This document shows, one piece after another, positions 19,729 to 29,160 of a stretch of DNA of 45,847 nucleotides (positions within the stretch are counted from its first letter, which is position 1; each line of letters starts with the position of its first letter). The stretch is taken from NCBI GenBank assembly GCA_032718475.1, contig JAUCBJ010004736.1, positions 1-45,847 of the forward strand, given 5' to 3'. Position numbers and translations under genes: made by a program. Source of the DNA: Nemertoderma westbladi. Its lineage: Eukaryota > Xenacoelomorpha > Nemertodermatida > Nemertodermatidae. Under the pieces are notes generated by a model. The model saw nothing but the letters and a program-made list of their open reading frames with translations. It did not search any database and had not been told where the DNA came from.

Positions 19729-22700
19729 ATGCAGGAGACTGTCCACCAACTTAAGGGAACAGTAAGGGAAAGTAGGGCAGAATTGCAAGAAGTGCAGCAA
19801 AGTATCGCGCTAGAACGCGACAAATTAGTCAATATACAAAAAGGTATACCAATACCCCCAGTAACATTGTGTCAACCTGTTAGGTCTGAAGTATTACATG
19901 CGCAAGGTGTGGAGCCTACACGCATCTATACTGCTAGTGAAGTAGAAACTCCTATAGCAAACCCTATTAAGGGTGATTATAAACCTGTTGTTAATGATAT
20001 TCCCTATAGACCTGATAATGATCCGAGAAATTTATATACCGATAATTCGATATTAAATAACACGATGGCCCAAGAAAGCTTTACGCGTCAGATGGCTAGA
20101 ACAGAAGCCCGCCAAGCGGTCAAAGTGGGAGAGATCGTCAAATTCAATGGAGATGAGATGAAATGGTTACCTTTCAATGAATATTACAAAGATAGCATAC
20201 AGAACTCTGTACTATCTAACGGAGAGAAACTTAGATTCCTCATCAAGTGCTTGGAAGGACCTCCCAAGTTAATGGCGTTAAAGTTCATTGGACATCCAGA
20301 TGGATTAAGACAAGTTTGGGATACATTAAACATCAGGTATGGTAACAAGGATAACATAGCTAAGTATTTGTATGCAAAATTAGTAGCCCCCCGAAACTTC
20401 CTTAGTAGCGGGATTATAGAGTTTTCCGATGAGATTCAGGAGATCTGTAGACAATTGGACTGGTTAGGTAAGTCTCATGAATATCAGAGTTCCATGGTTA
20501 TTGGAGCCGTAGTCTCTACTTTACCAAAGGGTGGAGTATGTACACGCTGGGATAAGAAAGTGTTGTATATGAATGAGCAGCAACGACGAAGCCCTACCAT
20601 GGCTGATCTCATGTCCTTCTTAGATGGTGAAGTAAAACTACAACTCATCAAGCAGTCCAGAGAGAAAACATCGGAAAATAAGGTAAGTGAGAAACCCGTT
20701 TCTAGGAGAAGAGTAACACCAGTGTGTTACACTGACGACGGCGAAAGCCAAGCTTCTCAAGAAGAGGACAGCGGAAAAGACACTGACAAATTTTACTACG
20801 TTAACAAAACCTCAAAATACGTAAGTAAATACAAGGCTCGAACCAACGATAGGAGAGAACAGGTTGCCAAAACTCCTCCTCAGTTTCCTAACAGAATGCA
20901 CCGAAGAAAGCCCGAAGAAAGAACGAGAGTGCATCAAGTTACCCAAGGTAAAGTGAGTAACATCAAACCAAACTGTGCGCTGTGCGACGGGACCCACCAT
21001 TTGAGTGCGTGTGCTGAATTTCTAAAGAAATCCCTTGTAGACAGACGTGCAGTCATGTGGGATAAGCGGTTATGCTATAATTGCCTCAGATCAGGACACC
21101 AACGGCGAACCTGTTACTCCGACGTAAAGTGTGCAAAGTGTGGCGCGAAACATCACATCTTGTTACACAGTGAGTTTGAACGAAACAACCCGAGTCAGGT
21201 AAGTGAGCCCGAACTACATGTCCAATTCAGTGATGTAAATGACACTGATCAAGAGTCTGAGATGGAAGGATTCTATACTGACGAATTCTCCGATGCCAAC
21301 GAATCCTGTTACCTAATAAATACCGCAGTGTATCGAGCACTTACTTACGAAAAGGACACCGACATTGAGTTTCCCCCAACTACTTTTGCCAGACAACCAT
21401 CTTGGAAAGCTCCAACTTCCAACGTAGGAATCAGAGAATTTCCTGTAGTGCAGGTAAGAGTTCACGGTCCTAACAAAAGTTACATAGTGAACGCCCTCCT
21501 TGACTCCGGCAGCACAGGAACATTCATCGATCAAGAACTAGCCGAAGATATCTTTGCTGGACAACCCAAATTCCGGACTAAATTGAATATGTCAGGAATT
21601 ATGCAGGTTTGGAAATCTACCCTAGCGGCAGATTACTATGTAGGTGTGTTGTCCACCCCCCAGGATAAATTAGGAGCACAAGGTATAAGGTCGGTAAAAA
21701 TGGTGGCTATAAAGAACTTCGCTACTACCCAAGCAGATCTTTATAATTGGGACGAGGATGAGAGCATCCAACAGCTTAAGATACCTCGATTCCAGACAGA
21801 TTATCCTGGAGTGCAAATACTCATCGGCCAAAACGCGCATGAGGCGCTCGAGACATTGGAGAAACGGCCTGCTCAGCCGCAGCCACTGCAAACCTATGCG
21901 GTAAGAACTAGAGTAGGTTGGTACTTTACTGGCCCTTCCCGCAGAACTCTCGAAGAGAGAATGCCACAAGAACGAATATACCAAGTAAACGATTGGGAAG
22001 TGGAGAGCAGTGAGGTGGACGAACTAACTGAGGGAACACCATACTCCTCAGATAATGACGACATCTACCAACTCTTCGATGAAGAGAACACAATCGACCT
22101 ACTTACAGAAAACAAAACTTGGAAAACCCAGGTGAACCTATGTCAACTGATTCGCCCATCGGGACCCATTGATTACAATGACGAACTAAATGATGAGATA
22201 GAGCGCTACAACGCTAGAACTCGGGACGAACTCGCCGTACGATTCTTTACTCAAGAATTGGTAGAGCCCAATTCATACGATAAGGCCCTATCGATAGAAG
22301 AAGAAAGAGCCAAGCAAATCCAGGAAACAACTACACGTTTTTTAAAAGATCAAGGTAGATATGAAATCGGACTACCGTTTCGAAAACGAGAACCTAGATT
22401 TATAAATAACAGACCCTTGGCAGAGAAAAGAATCACTCAATTACATCGATGCCTTACGGCTAATGCTTCAGCTAAAGAAATGTACCAAACTCAGTTGAAG
22501 AAATTTATTACAAAGGGATACGCTGAGCGAGTACCGGAAGGAACACCAGTGACTGAGAGAACGTATTACTTAACACATCATTACGTTCCCAAAACCGGTA
22601 AACCCCATGAAGTACGAGTCGTATTCGATGGCTCCGCTCTATATATGGGCCAATCCCTCAATTCCGAGTTGTTACCAGGACCCAACTTACTCCAATCTTT

Positions 22701-25700
22701 GTTGGGAATACTTTTAAGATTAAGACAATATTCCATCGCGTTCGCCTCCGATATAGAAGGAATGTTCTTACAAGTCAAGGCGCTGGATAGAGATAGAGAC
22801 AGCCTAAGATTTCTGTGGTGGCCTGAAGGAGATCTCAACCAGAAACTGGTAGAGTACTGGATGACCATCCAGGCTTTTGGGATCATATCAAGCCCTTCCA
22901 ACGCCTGCTCCGTGGTGCGGACCACTGCGAATGACAACCGGGACGCCTTCTCAAAAGAGGTGATAGACAACATCAAGCGTAATATATACATGGACGACAA
23001 TTTAAGGTCCCTTCCATCAGTAGAAGAAGCCATTGATGTCGCGAAAGGAACGGTAGAGTGTTTGAAAAGAGGTGGATTTCGACTGACGAAATTCACTAGC
23101 AACTCCCGTGAGTTTCTGGAAGCGATACCGGTAGAAGACCGAGGAACGAAAGACCTAGACTTAATAAAGGACGATCTTCCAGAAACCAAGACGCTTGGCT
23201 TGAAGTGGGACATTGAAAGAGATATCCTGTTTTTTCAGCTAAAACAGCGAGATAATCCAGTTCGGACCAAACGGATTTGTTTAAGTATCCTGAGCACTTA
23301 TTTCGACCCATTGGGATTTATTAGCCCAGTTATATTGATTGCTCGGAGTTTAGTACAACAAATGTGGCTTGAAAACCACTCATGGGACGATCCGCTTAAG
23401 GGAGAACTGTTAAAGAAATGGATGAAATGGGAAGATTCTCTACCTGCCATCGAGAGCTTTGTAATTTCCCGTGCATATTTTGGTCATGTTCTTCCTACGT
23501 ATTCCTATCAACTCCATGTGTTTGGAGATGCCAGCGACATGGGAATAGGTATAGTAGCATATCTGCGAGTCGAAACTCCGGATGGAATCAAAGTCGCCTT
23601 GGTTACCTCTAAGGCATTGATTAACAACAAGTTAAAGGTTCCTCGAGCGGAGTTAAAAGCGGCTTTATACGCTACAGCCATCGGCCGGAACGTAACAGAG
23701 CAAATCGACTATCCACTGGAGAAAACTGTTTATTGGACCAACGCTTTACTCGTGTTGGAGTATATAACCAATGAAGTCTGTCAGTTCAGCGTTTTTGTTA
23801 CTAACAGGGTAGCTATTATTCTTAGTCGCACAAAGATCGATCAATGGAGACATTGCCCTGGTACGATTAATCCAGCCGATATCGCCTCCAGGGGAGCAAC
23901 TCCACAGGAACTGATAGATACTCCAGATTGGTTGGGTGGACCCGACTTCCTGAGCAAGGAAGAGGATGAATGGCCTCCTCACCTTACTACGTCGGAGATT
24001 AGACAAGCCAAGGGAGCGGAGAAAGTCAAACCTAAAACCCGGGCGAGTAAATCGAAGTTATTTAAACCGACGATCGATCTATCTGTATTGCATACTTCTG
24101 GAAATGATGCTTCGGATCCACAATCCCTCGCCACAATTAAGTCTGTTGTGGAAATTAGAGATAGAGATTGGAAATCTGGAATACCAGACGTCTCGCAAGG
24201 AATCTCACCCCTGCTGCAGAGAGCAATGCATCACTACAGTTCCTGGAATCGGCTCTGTAAAGCCGTCACATATTTAAGGAGATGTTTTCATCATCACTAC
24301 TCCAGGACGAAGACCATTAGTGATACCGCTCCATTGACATCTGTGCAAGTTCATGTTATTAAAAATTTACCCAAATATAAGACATCTGACCGGTTTCTCA
24401 AGGATAAAATCAGTTACCAGGAGCATGAAGAAACCAATAAGCAGATACTGAGACTCCTGCAATGCTATGAGGATTCCGATAAGTATTTCCTGTTGTTGAG
24501 AAATCCGCAGATGCGCTTAAGGGATCGCTTCTCTAGCACAATGATAGATGGGTTAATACGTGTTGGAGGAAGGCTCACCAATGCGCCATTATCCTTTGAC
24601 ACTAAATTCCCCATACTCATTAGAAATCTTGAAGTACAAATCAAGATGATTGTAGATGTTCACAGTAAACTTTATCATGCTGGTAGAGAACGAGTTCTTA
24701 GCGAAATTCGAACTCGCTATTATTTTGATAAACCCCAAAGAGCTCTGAACCAAGTTCTTAGGAACTGCATACCCTGTAGGAAAGCATTCAGTAGGCCTTT
24801 AACACAGCGAGAGGCAGAATTACCTAGGGAACGAGTAAGCTTCTATGAACCACCTTTTACTAATACTGGTGTAGATTTATTTGGCCCTATTGAAGTATAT
24901 CGTGCTAGAACTATAGTCAAGAGATGGTGTGTCATCTTCGTATGCATGACTTGTAGAGCCATCCATCTCGATATGGTGAACGATCTATCTACCAACAGCT
25001 TCGTCTTAAGTTTACGCCGACAGATCGCTCGCTTCGGGACTAGTAATACCATGAGATCGGATAAGGGAACGAACTTCATTGGTGCCAACAACGAAATCCA
25101 GGCTTACGTGAAGGACTGGAACCAAAGACAGGTGGACGATCAGCTAAGGATAACAGCGTCTAGCTGGACCTTCAACGCCGCCGACGCCCCTTGGTGGGGA
25201 GGAAGTTGGGAGAGATTAATTAGAAGTGTCAAGACCGCATTTCACTTTATAGTGCCATGCCGCGCGTATCTCACCGACGAACTTTTGCGGACGTTAATGG
25301 AGGAAATAGCTGCCTATCTCAATGAGAGACCGCTTATGCCAGTCTCATCGAGTCCCGATTCCCTGGAAGCGCTAACACCCGCGCACTTCCTGCTGAAGAA
25401 ACCTGTAGCCATGCTCCCACGATCGGAAATTACCGACGGAGACGAATACTGCCGTCGAACTTGGCAACTTATGCAGTTGCTATCCCGTCGTTTCGCTGAC
25501 CATTTCGAGAAACATTATCTGCCCACGCTACAACTTCGAACTAAGTGGTTTGCGCAGCAAGAAAACGTCAGCGCCGGAGATATGGTGCTTATTGTAGATT
25601 CAGACCTCCCACGTAAACGGTGGCAGACAGGTCGTATCATCGAGACTCACATCTCGAATGATGGTTTAGTACGCTCGGTAGAACTCGTCGTCATGCGGCG

Positions 25701-25872
25701 TAACTTCAAGAAGCCAGGCATAATCTTTGAGACGCAACAACTCAACCGCCCAGTTGGTCGTTTATGTTTACTGGAAAGAGACAGAGAACTCTCCGGAAAC
25801 TATGGAAAGCAAGACACTCTTCCCACAACCACCTCCCTAATTCCTCAAACATCTAGGGACTCCCCAACGTGA
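19729..25872 (+). CDS. BEL/Pao ORF2: gag core, protease, reverse transcriptase, RNase H, integrase polyprotein
   Basis: 2047 residues, uninterrupted. Order: short coiled coil (1-45); DUF1759-like gag core (about 135-305, opening EIVKFNGDEMKWLPF); Cys/His region (416-480) with a CCHC knuckle CYNCLRSGHQRRTC at 449; aspartic protease LLDSGSTGTFI with Asp592; RT with VVFDGSA (about 965), catalytic Asp1008 in FASDIEGMF and YMDD at 1087-1090; RNase H VFGDASDMGIG with Asp1267; integrase zinc finger His1645/His1650 and Cys1680/Cys1683; integrase catalytic Asp1716 (VDLFGPI), Asp1778 (RSDKGTNF) and Glu1828 (GGSWERLI); C-terminal DUF5641-like segment (about 1940-2040, AGDMVLIV). All key residues are present. 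It makes capsid and nucleocapsid, cuts the polyprotein, copies the RNA to DNA and integrates it. Translation depends on UGA readthrough or on its own ATG two codons after the stop. Confidence 0.96.
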   Translation: MQETVHQLKGTVRESRAELQEVQQSIALERDKLVNIQKGIPIPPVTLCQPVRSEVLHAQGVEPTRIYTASEVETPIANPIKGDYKPVVNDIPYRPDNDPRNLYTDNSILNNTMAQESFTRQMARTEARQAVKVGEIVKFNGDEMKWLPFNEYYKDSIQNSVLSNGEKLRFLIKCLEGPPKLMALKFIGHPDGLRQVWDTLNIRYGNKDNIAKYLYAKLVAPRNFLSSGIIEFSDEIQEICRQLDWLGKSHEYQSSMVIGAVVSTLPKGGVCTRWDKKVLYMNEQQRRSPTMADLMSFLDGEVKLQLIKQSREKTSENKVSEKPVSRRRVTPVCYTDDGESQASQEEDSGKDTDKFYYVNKTSKYVSKYKARTNDRREQVAKTPPQFPNRMHRRKPEERTRVHQVTQGKVSNIKPNCALCDGTHHLSACAEFLKKSLVDRRAVMWDKRLCYNCLRSGHQRRTCYSDVKCAKCGAKHHILLHSEFERNNPSQVSEPELHVQFSDVNDTDQESEMEGFYTDEFSDANESCYLINTAVYRALTYEKDTDIEFPPTTFARQPSWKAPTSNVGIREFPVVQVRVHGPNKSYIVNALLDSGSTGTFIDQELAEDIFAGQPKFRTKLNMSGIMQVWKSTLAADYYVGVLSTPQDKLGAQGIRSVKMVAIKNFATTQADLYNWDEDESIQQLKIPRFQTDYPGVQILIGQNAHEALETLEKRPAQPQPLQTYAVRTRVGWYFTGPSRRTLEERMPQERIYQVNDWEVESSEVDELTEGTPYSSDNDDIYQLFDEENTIDLLTENKTWKTQVNLCQLIRPSGPIDYNDELNDEIERYNARTRDELAVRFFTQELVEPNSYDKALSIEEERAKQIQETTTRFLKDQGRYEIGLPFRKREPRFINNRPLAEKRITQLHRCLTANASAKEMYQTQLKKFITKGYAERVPEGTPVTERTYYLTHHYVPKTGKPHEVRVVFDGSALYMGQSLNSELLPGPNLLQSLLGILLRLRQYSIAFASDIEGMFLQVKALDRDRDSLRFLWWPEGDLNQKLVEYWMTIQAFGIISSPSNACSVVRTTANDNRDAFSKEVIDNIKRNIYMDDNLRSLPSVEEAIDVAKGTVECLKRGGFRLTKFTSNSREFLEAIPVEDRGTKDLDLIKDDLPETKTLGLKWDIERDILFFQLKQRDNPVRTKRICLSILSTYFDPLGFISPVILIARSLVQQMWLENHSWDDPLKGELLKKWMKWEDSLPAIESFVISRAYFGHVLPTYSYQLHVFGDASDMGIGIVAYLRVETPDGIKVALVTSKALINNKLKVPRAELKAALYATAIGRNVTEQIDYPLEKTVYWTNALLVLEYITNEVCQFSVFVTNRVAIILSRTKIDQWRHCPGTINPADIASRGATPQELIDTPDWLGGPDFLSKEEDEWPPHLTTSEIRQAKGAEKVKPKTRASKSKLFKPTIDLSVLHTSGNDASDPQSLATIKSVVEIRDRDWKSGIPDVSQGISPLLQRAMHHYSSWNRLCKAVTYLRRCFHHHYSRTKTISDTAPLTSVQVHVIKNLPKYKTSDRFLKDKISYQEHEETNKQILRLLQCYEDSDKYFLLLRNPQMRLRDRFSSTMIDGLIRVGGRLTNAPLSFDTKFPILIRNLEVQIKMIVDVHSKLYHAGRERVLSEIRTRYYFDKPQRALNQVLRNCIPCRKAFSRPLTQREAELPRERVSFYEPPFTNTGVDLFGPIEVYRARTIVKRWCVIFVCMTCRAIHLDMVNDLSTNSFVLSLRRQIARFGTSNTMRSDKGTNFIGANNEIQAYVKDWNQRQVDDQLRITASSWTFNAADAPWWGGSWERLIRSVKTAFHFIVPCRAYLTDELLRTLMEEIAAYLNERPLMPVSSSPDSLEALTPAHFLLKKPVAMLPRSEITDGDEYCRRTWQLMQLLSRRFADHFEKHYLPTLQLRTKWFAQQENVSAGDMVLIVDSDLPRKRWQTGRIIETHISNDGLVRSVELVVMRRNFKKPGIIFETQQLNRPVGRLCLLERDRELSGNYGKQDTLPTTTSLIPQTSRDSPT

Positions 25873-27489
25873 TACGTCTGGAGTGGGCGCATGACTATAT
25901 TATTTTATCTATTTTATTATATTTTATATGCGAACATTATTATGTACTTTATTATAATCGTTTTTATTCAATTTTATTTAGTAGAAGGTTGTTTTAGATT
26001 ATTTGGTAGATTAGTGCAATATATTAGTGTTTATTACGTAATTACATATATATAATATATATTTAGTGTGACGGCGAGAAATAATTTTTTCTCTTTCCTT
26101 ACTGTCCGTATCATATTATAAATACGTGACTACAGTAAGATGAAATGTCCGTACTTATTAAAGTACAATAAAGCCACTACTATATTCAAGTATTATTGGT
26201 AGGCAGAGTATTAGGAATGCAAAGTTCAGATCCTCGTGTCTCGGCTAAACCAAGCTCTGGGTAGACCTTGGAAACGACTTGCCTCTTCACACTGACATTG
26301 CTTCGTGCGATATTGCTCTCATACCATATATAATAATACATATAGTAGCGTGATGTCCCTATAACAGTAGCGTAAAACGCAAATAAATCTGTTAAACCTT
26401 TCGTCGCCTGTAATTCTAGTCGATTAAGATATCGCGGCACCCACCGATATATTTGAAAGACAAATTCTAGAATCAGTGGTTAACGTCCCCAGACAAGTTC
26501 TGGAATAAATCGGTGCCCATCTTAAATATTAATTTAATATTTATTAAAATCTGTAAAATTCAGATCCTTTAAAATTTCTAGTCAATTAAGATATCGCAGC
26601 ACTTACCGATACTCTTAAAAGACAATTTTACAGAATTAAGGTTCCTAGGTCCCCAGACATGCTCTGGAATAAAATTGTGTCAATTTTACCATCAAATAAT
26701 AAAATTCACGGGAATAAATTTAAATTCATATTTTAAATGAATTTCATAAATTGTCATTTGTGCAATTTATAACATTCCCAAAATTCCATTAATTAATAGA
26801 TCATGGGAGCGGAGATTCATCCTATTGAGTGTATTAGAGTGCGAGAATCTCCAACATATAGTCAATAGCCGATAAAATTAATAAAATCATACATAAGGAG
26901 GATATTGACAATTAAAGAATTACTATTAAATAGCATTCCAGATCTGTATGCATGAGAATTACCCTAATTCTACCGCTAGCTTTCCATAATGTCACCATAG
27001 CAACACCCACGCTAGAATTAGAAGCAAGTTAAAAGAACAATAGAAAGCTTGTCCCATTGCATAGCATAGAGAATACATAGCACACGGTTAGTATCCAAGG
27101 ATACACAATAATAACGTGACATTCTGGAAGGCACTGACTAACAGACAAATGGCCTGTATGTGTACAATTGGTGACAGTTGTGTGGAATTTGTGCGTTTGT
27201 AGGTGAATGTTACTGCTAAGGTGTGTTTACAGTAGCTAGTCGCAATTGTGAAAGTAGCCCAACTCTCCTATAGAAAGAACCTAAAGTGGATTCAAGCCTT
27301 TGGGACGGACAGTGGAGTGACTTGTGCCGGTTATCGTTGTCGTGCTGTTGCTACATGTTGGCGTAAACACCGCGACGACGATACATCGGCGCTGAGAATC
27401 CCACTGTCCGGGAGCAAAGAAGGTAGGCAGCGACGCCCGCTCGCCTAAACATAAACTCATTATAATATTAATCAACCCAAATAGCAGAT
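25873..27489 (+). other. 1.6-kb spacer between pol and ORF3
   Basis: No convincing ORF. It has a diverged duplication with small hairpins (26411-26690). Near 27232 a pyrimidine-rich tract ends GTTTACAG, an acceptor-like site that could serve a spliced mRNA for ORF3. A 66-codon open frame at 27248-27448 is unrecognised and may be chance. Confidence 0.6.
26411..26690. repeat. Diverged direct repeat with CCAGA/TCTGG hairpin and AATAAA
   Basis: Two copies about 170 bp apart share GATTAAGATATCGC / AATTAAGATATCGC, then ACCGATA, AAAGACAA and CCCCAGACA followed by CTGGAATAAA. In each, CCAGA and TCTGG pair across a 5-base loop directly before AATAAA, the standard polyadenylation signal. A shorter shared block TTCAGATCC lies upstream of each (about 26226 and 26560). 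Confidence 0.75.
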
Positions 27490-29082
27490 ATGACGGAGTT
27501 GATAGAAGATGATCTTGGTATCAGGGAGCGATATACTCTACCTTTACAAGCATTTGTGGATAGCTTAATACGCGGTGAAGCCGATCCAACCATTACGGAG
27601 GACGATGGTCGTTATATCGAACCGCCGATGTCCCAAGAGTAACTTACGCGTGAATTGGACTATCGAAAATTCACCGCTCGCTATACGCATCGTAATGGTA
27701 CGTATATGGACTTCTTAACTACCGGCCATCCTATCGATTTACATGATACGGACGATGTAGACACCGAAAGGGAAATGGTTCTATTTAAATATCATACCCA
27801 GCGGAGTCGTAATGATAAACCGAGAATAGAACACGAAAATTCTATTCGTAACAGACTGGAAAGAGAAAACGTTGAAGAACCGGATAAACGCATCGACTTC
27901 AACGACTACCTGGAATTTTGAGAGAAACCTATCTCAACATCGCCAGTCATCAGAACCTAGAGACTCGATATCCTCAAGGTATACATCATGACCCTATGGT
28001 AGAACTCAAACGGCTCTATTTCACTATGATGTATCTTACCGCCGATTGTCCACTACCTGTTATCCCGGATAGTTTTGAACAAATGGAAGAATATTGCAAA
28101 ACTGGAGAACGATCACCCGCGTTTCCTTTACAGGACGTACGTCTTTGGTATTATTGTGACGAATGCCCTAGACCTAACCAACAAACTGAAGGACACAAAC
28201 GTCCGCTGTTCCTATTTCCACGAACAACTGGAGATGGAAATTTATTGTGCCTATTGCAGACTCAATAACTTGCACATTTTTGCGGTTTGCCCTCAATTTA
28301 TGACTCAATGTCACCATTGTCAACTAAAGGGACACGCCAGTTTCGATTGCCCCTTTAATCACGATTTGGAAAGCGTAGATGAAATGATCACACTACGTTA
28401 CATCAGAGCTTGGGAAGCGAACGCTGATTTACATTGTGATTCGCGCCATCGTTATTATCCTGGACGCGCTTACGAAGGAGTTTATGCGTTCCATCCTTAT
28501 CTATTCGCTTCTGTCGAACAGAAATCACGCATATCGAGTTACGAACTACTGAAGCGCGTCGGAGAATGTATTTCAACCAAATTTGTATGCAAATTTCTCA
28601 GGAGTGTTAATCCTAGCGACATTCATTCCTATAACTTAATCAATTTTATCCGTCAAGATCCGGACTATGGAGACTTATTTGTTAACTCACACCCCGAGTT
28701 ACAGGAAGTATATCGACGGCCTTACGAATACCGAGCCCGCGAACACGAGTTGGAAAGAACCCTTAAACCCAGGAAGTTTCTGACCGCCTATGGTCCACCC
28801 ACGGCTCTCGTTCAGACCACTCGTAAAGGACCCGTAAGAGCGGCCGTCCTAAAACGCGCTCTAAAGGCCGTTAGACCCCTCTTCCCCGACGTTGATGTCA
28901 ACCAACCCGGCACTTCGACCGGCGGATACACCAACCATAATCCTACACCCTCTGATGCAATCATATTGCACCCTTCATCCAGGAGTTATAGCCCTCCTTG
29001 TAAAGTGGCTCGCCCCAAAGAGAAAAAGACTCTGGCTAGCTTTAAAAAACTGCGTAAACGCCGTCCGCGTAAGAAAGACTAA
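27490..29082 (+). pseudogene. BEL/Pao ORF3: zinc-knuckle protein with basic tail, upstream frame interrupted
   Basis: An extra coding region between pol and the 3' LTR. Frame 1 opens at ATG 27490, is broken by TAA (27640-27642) and continues to TGA at 27919. Coding sense then passes to frame 3 (27918 to about 28200) and returns to frame 1 to the stop at 29080. From ATG 28234 the last 282 codons are uninterrupted. They carry CAYC-x5-H-x4-C (28246-28290), a CX2CX5HX4C variant, and CHHCQLKGHASFDC (28309-28350), an exact CX2CX4HX4C nucleocapsid knuckle. The C-terminus is very basic (KKLRKRRPRKKD). No signal peptide or membrane segment is visible, so it is not an envelope gene. A role in nucleic-acid binding is inferred. 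It may be a decayed accessory gene, or a gene read with recoding or splicing, since pol in the same young element is intact. Confidence 0.7.
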
Positions 29083-29140
29083 CTGTTTAGAGTATTTACG
29101 TATATTAGAAACTGTGCTTTTGTATATTTTATAGACTCAA

Positions 29141-29160
29141 ATCCCATTTTCTGGGAGCGG
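29141..29160 (+). promoter_or_regulatory. Weak polypurine tract with 5-bp hairpin before the 3' LTR
   Basis: CTGGGAGCGG abuts the LTR start at 29161. It is short and has pyrimidine interruptions for a polypurine tract. TCCCA and TGGGA pair across TTTTC directly at the boundary. Second-strand priming here is inferred from position. Confidence 0.5.

Noticed and set aside
28075-29082. ORF3 as an envelope gene
   Set aside because: No signal peptide, transmembrane segment or fusion-peptide-like stretch is visible; zinc knuckles and a basic tail point to nucleic-acid binding.
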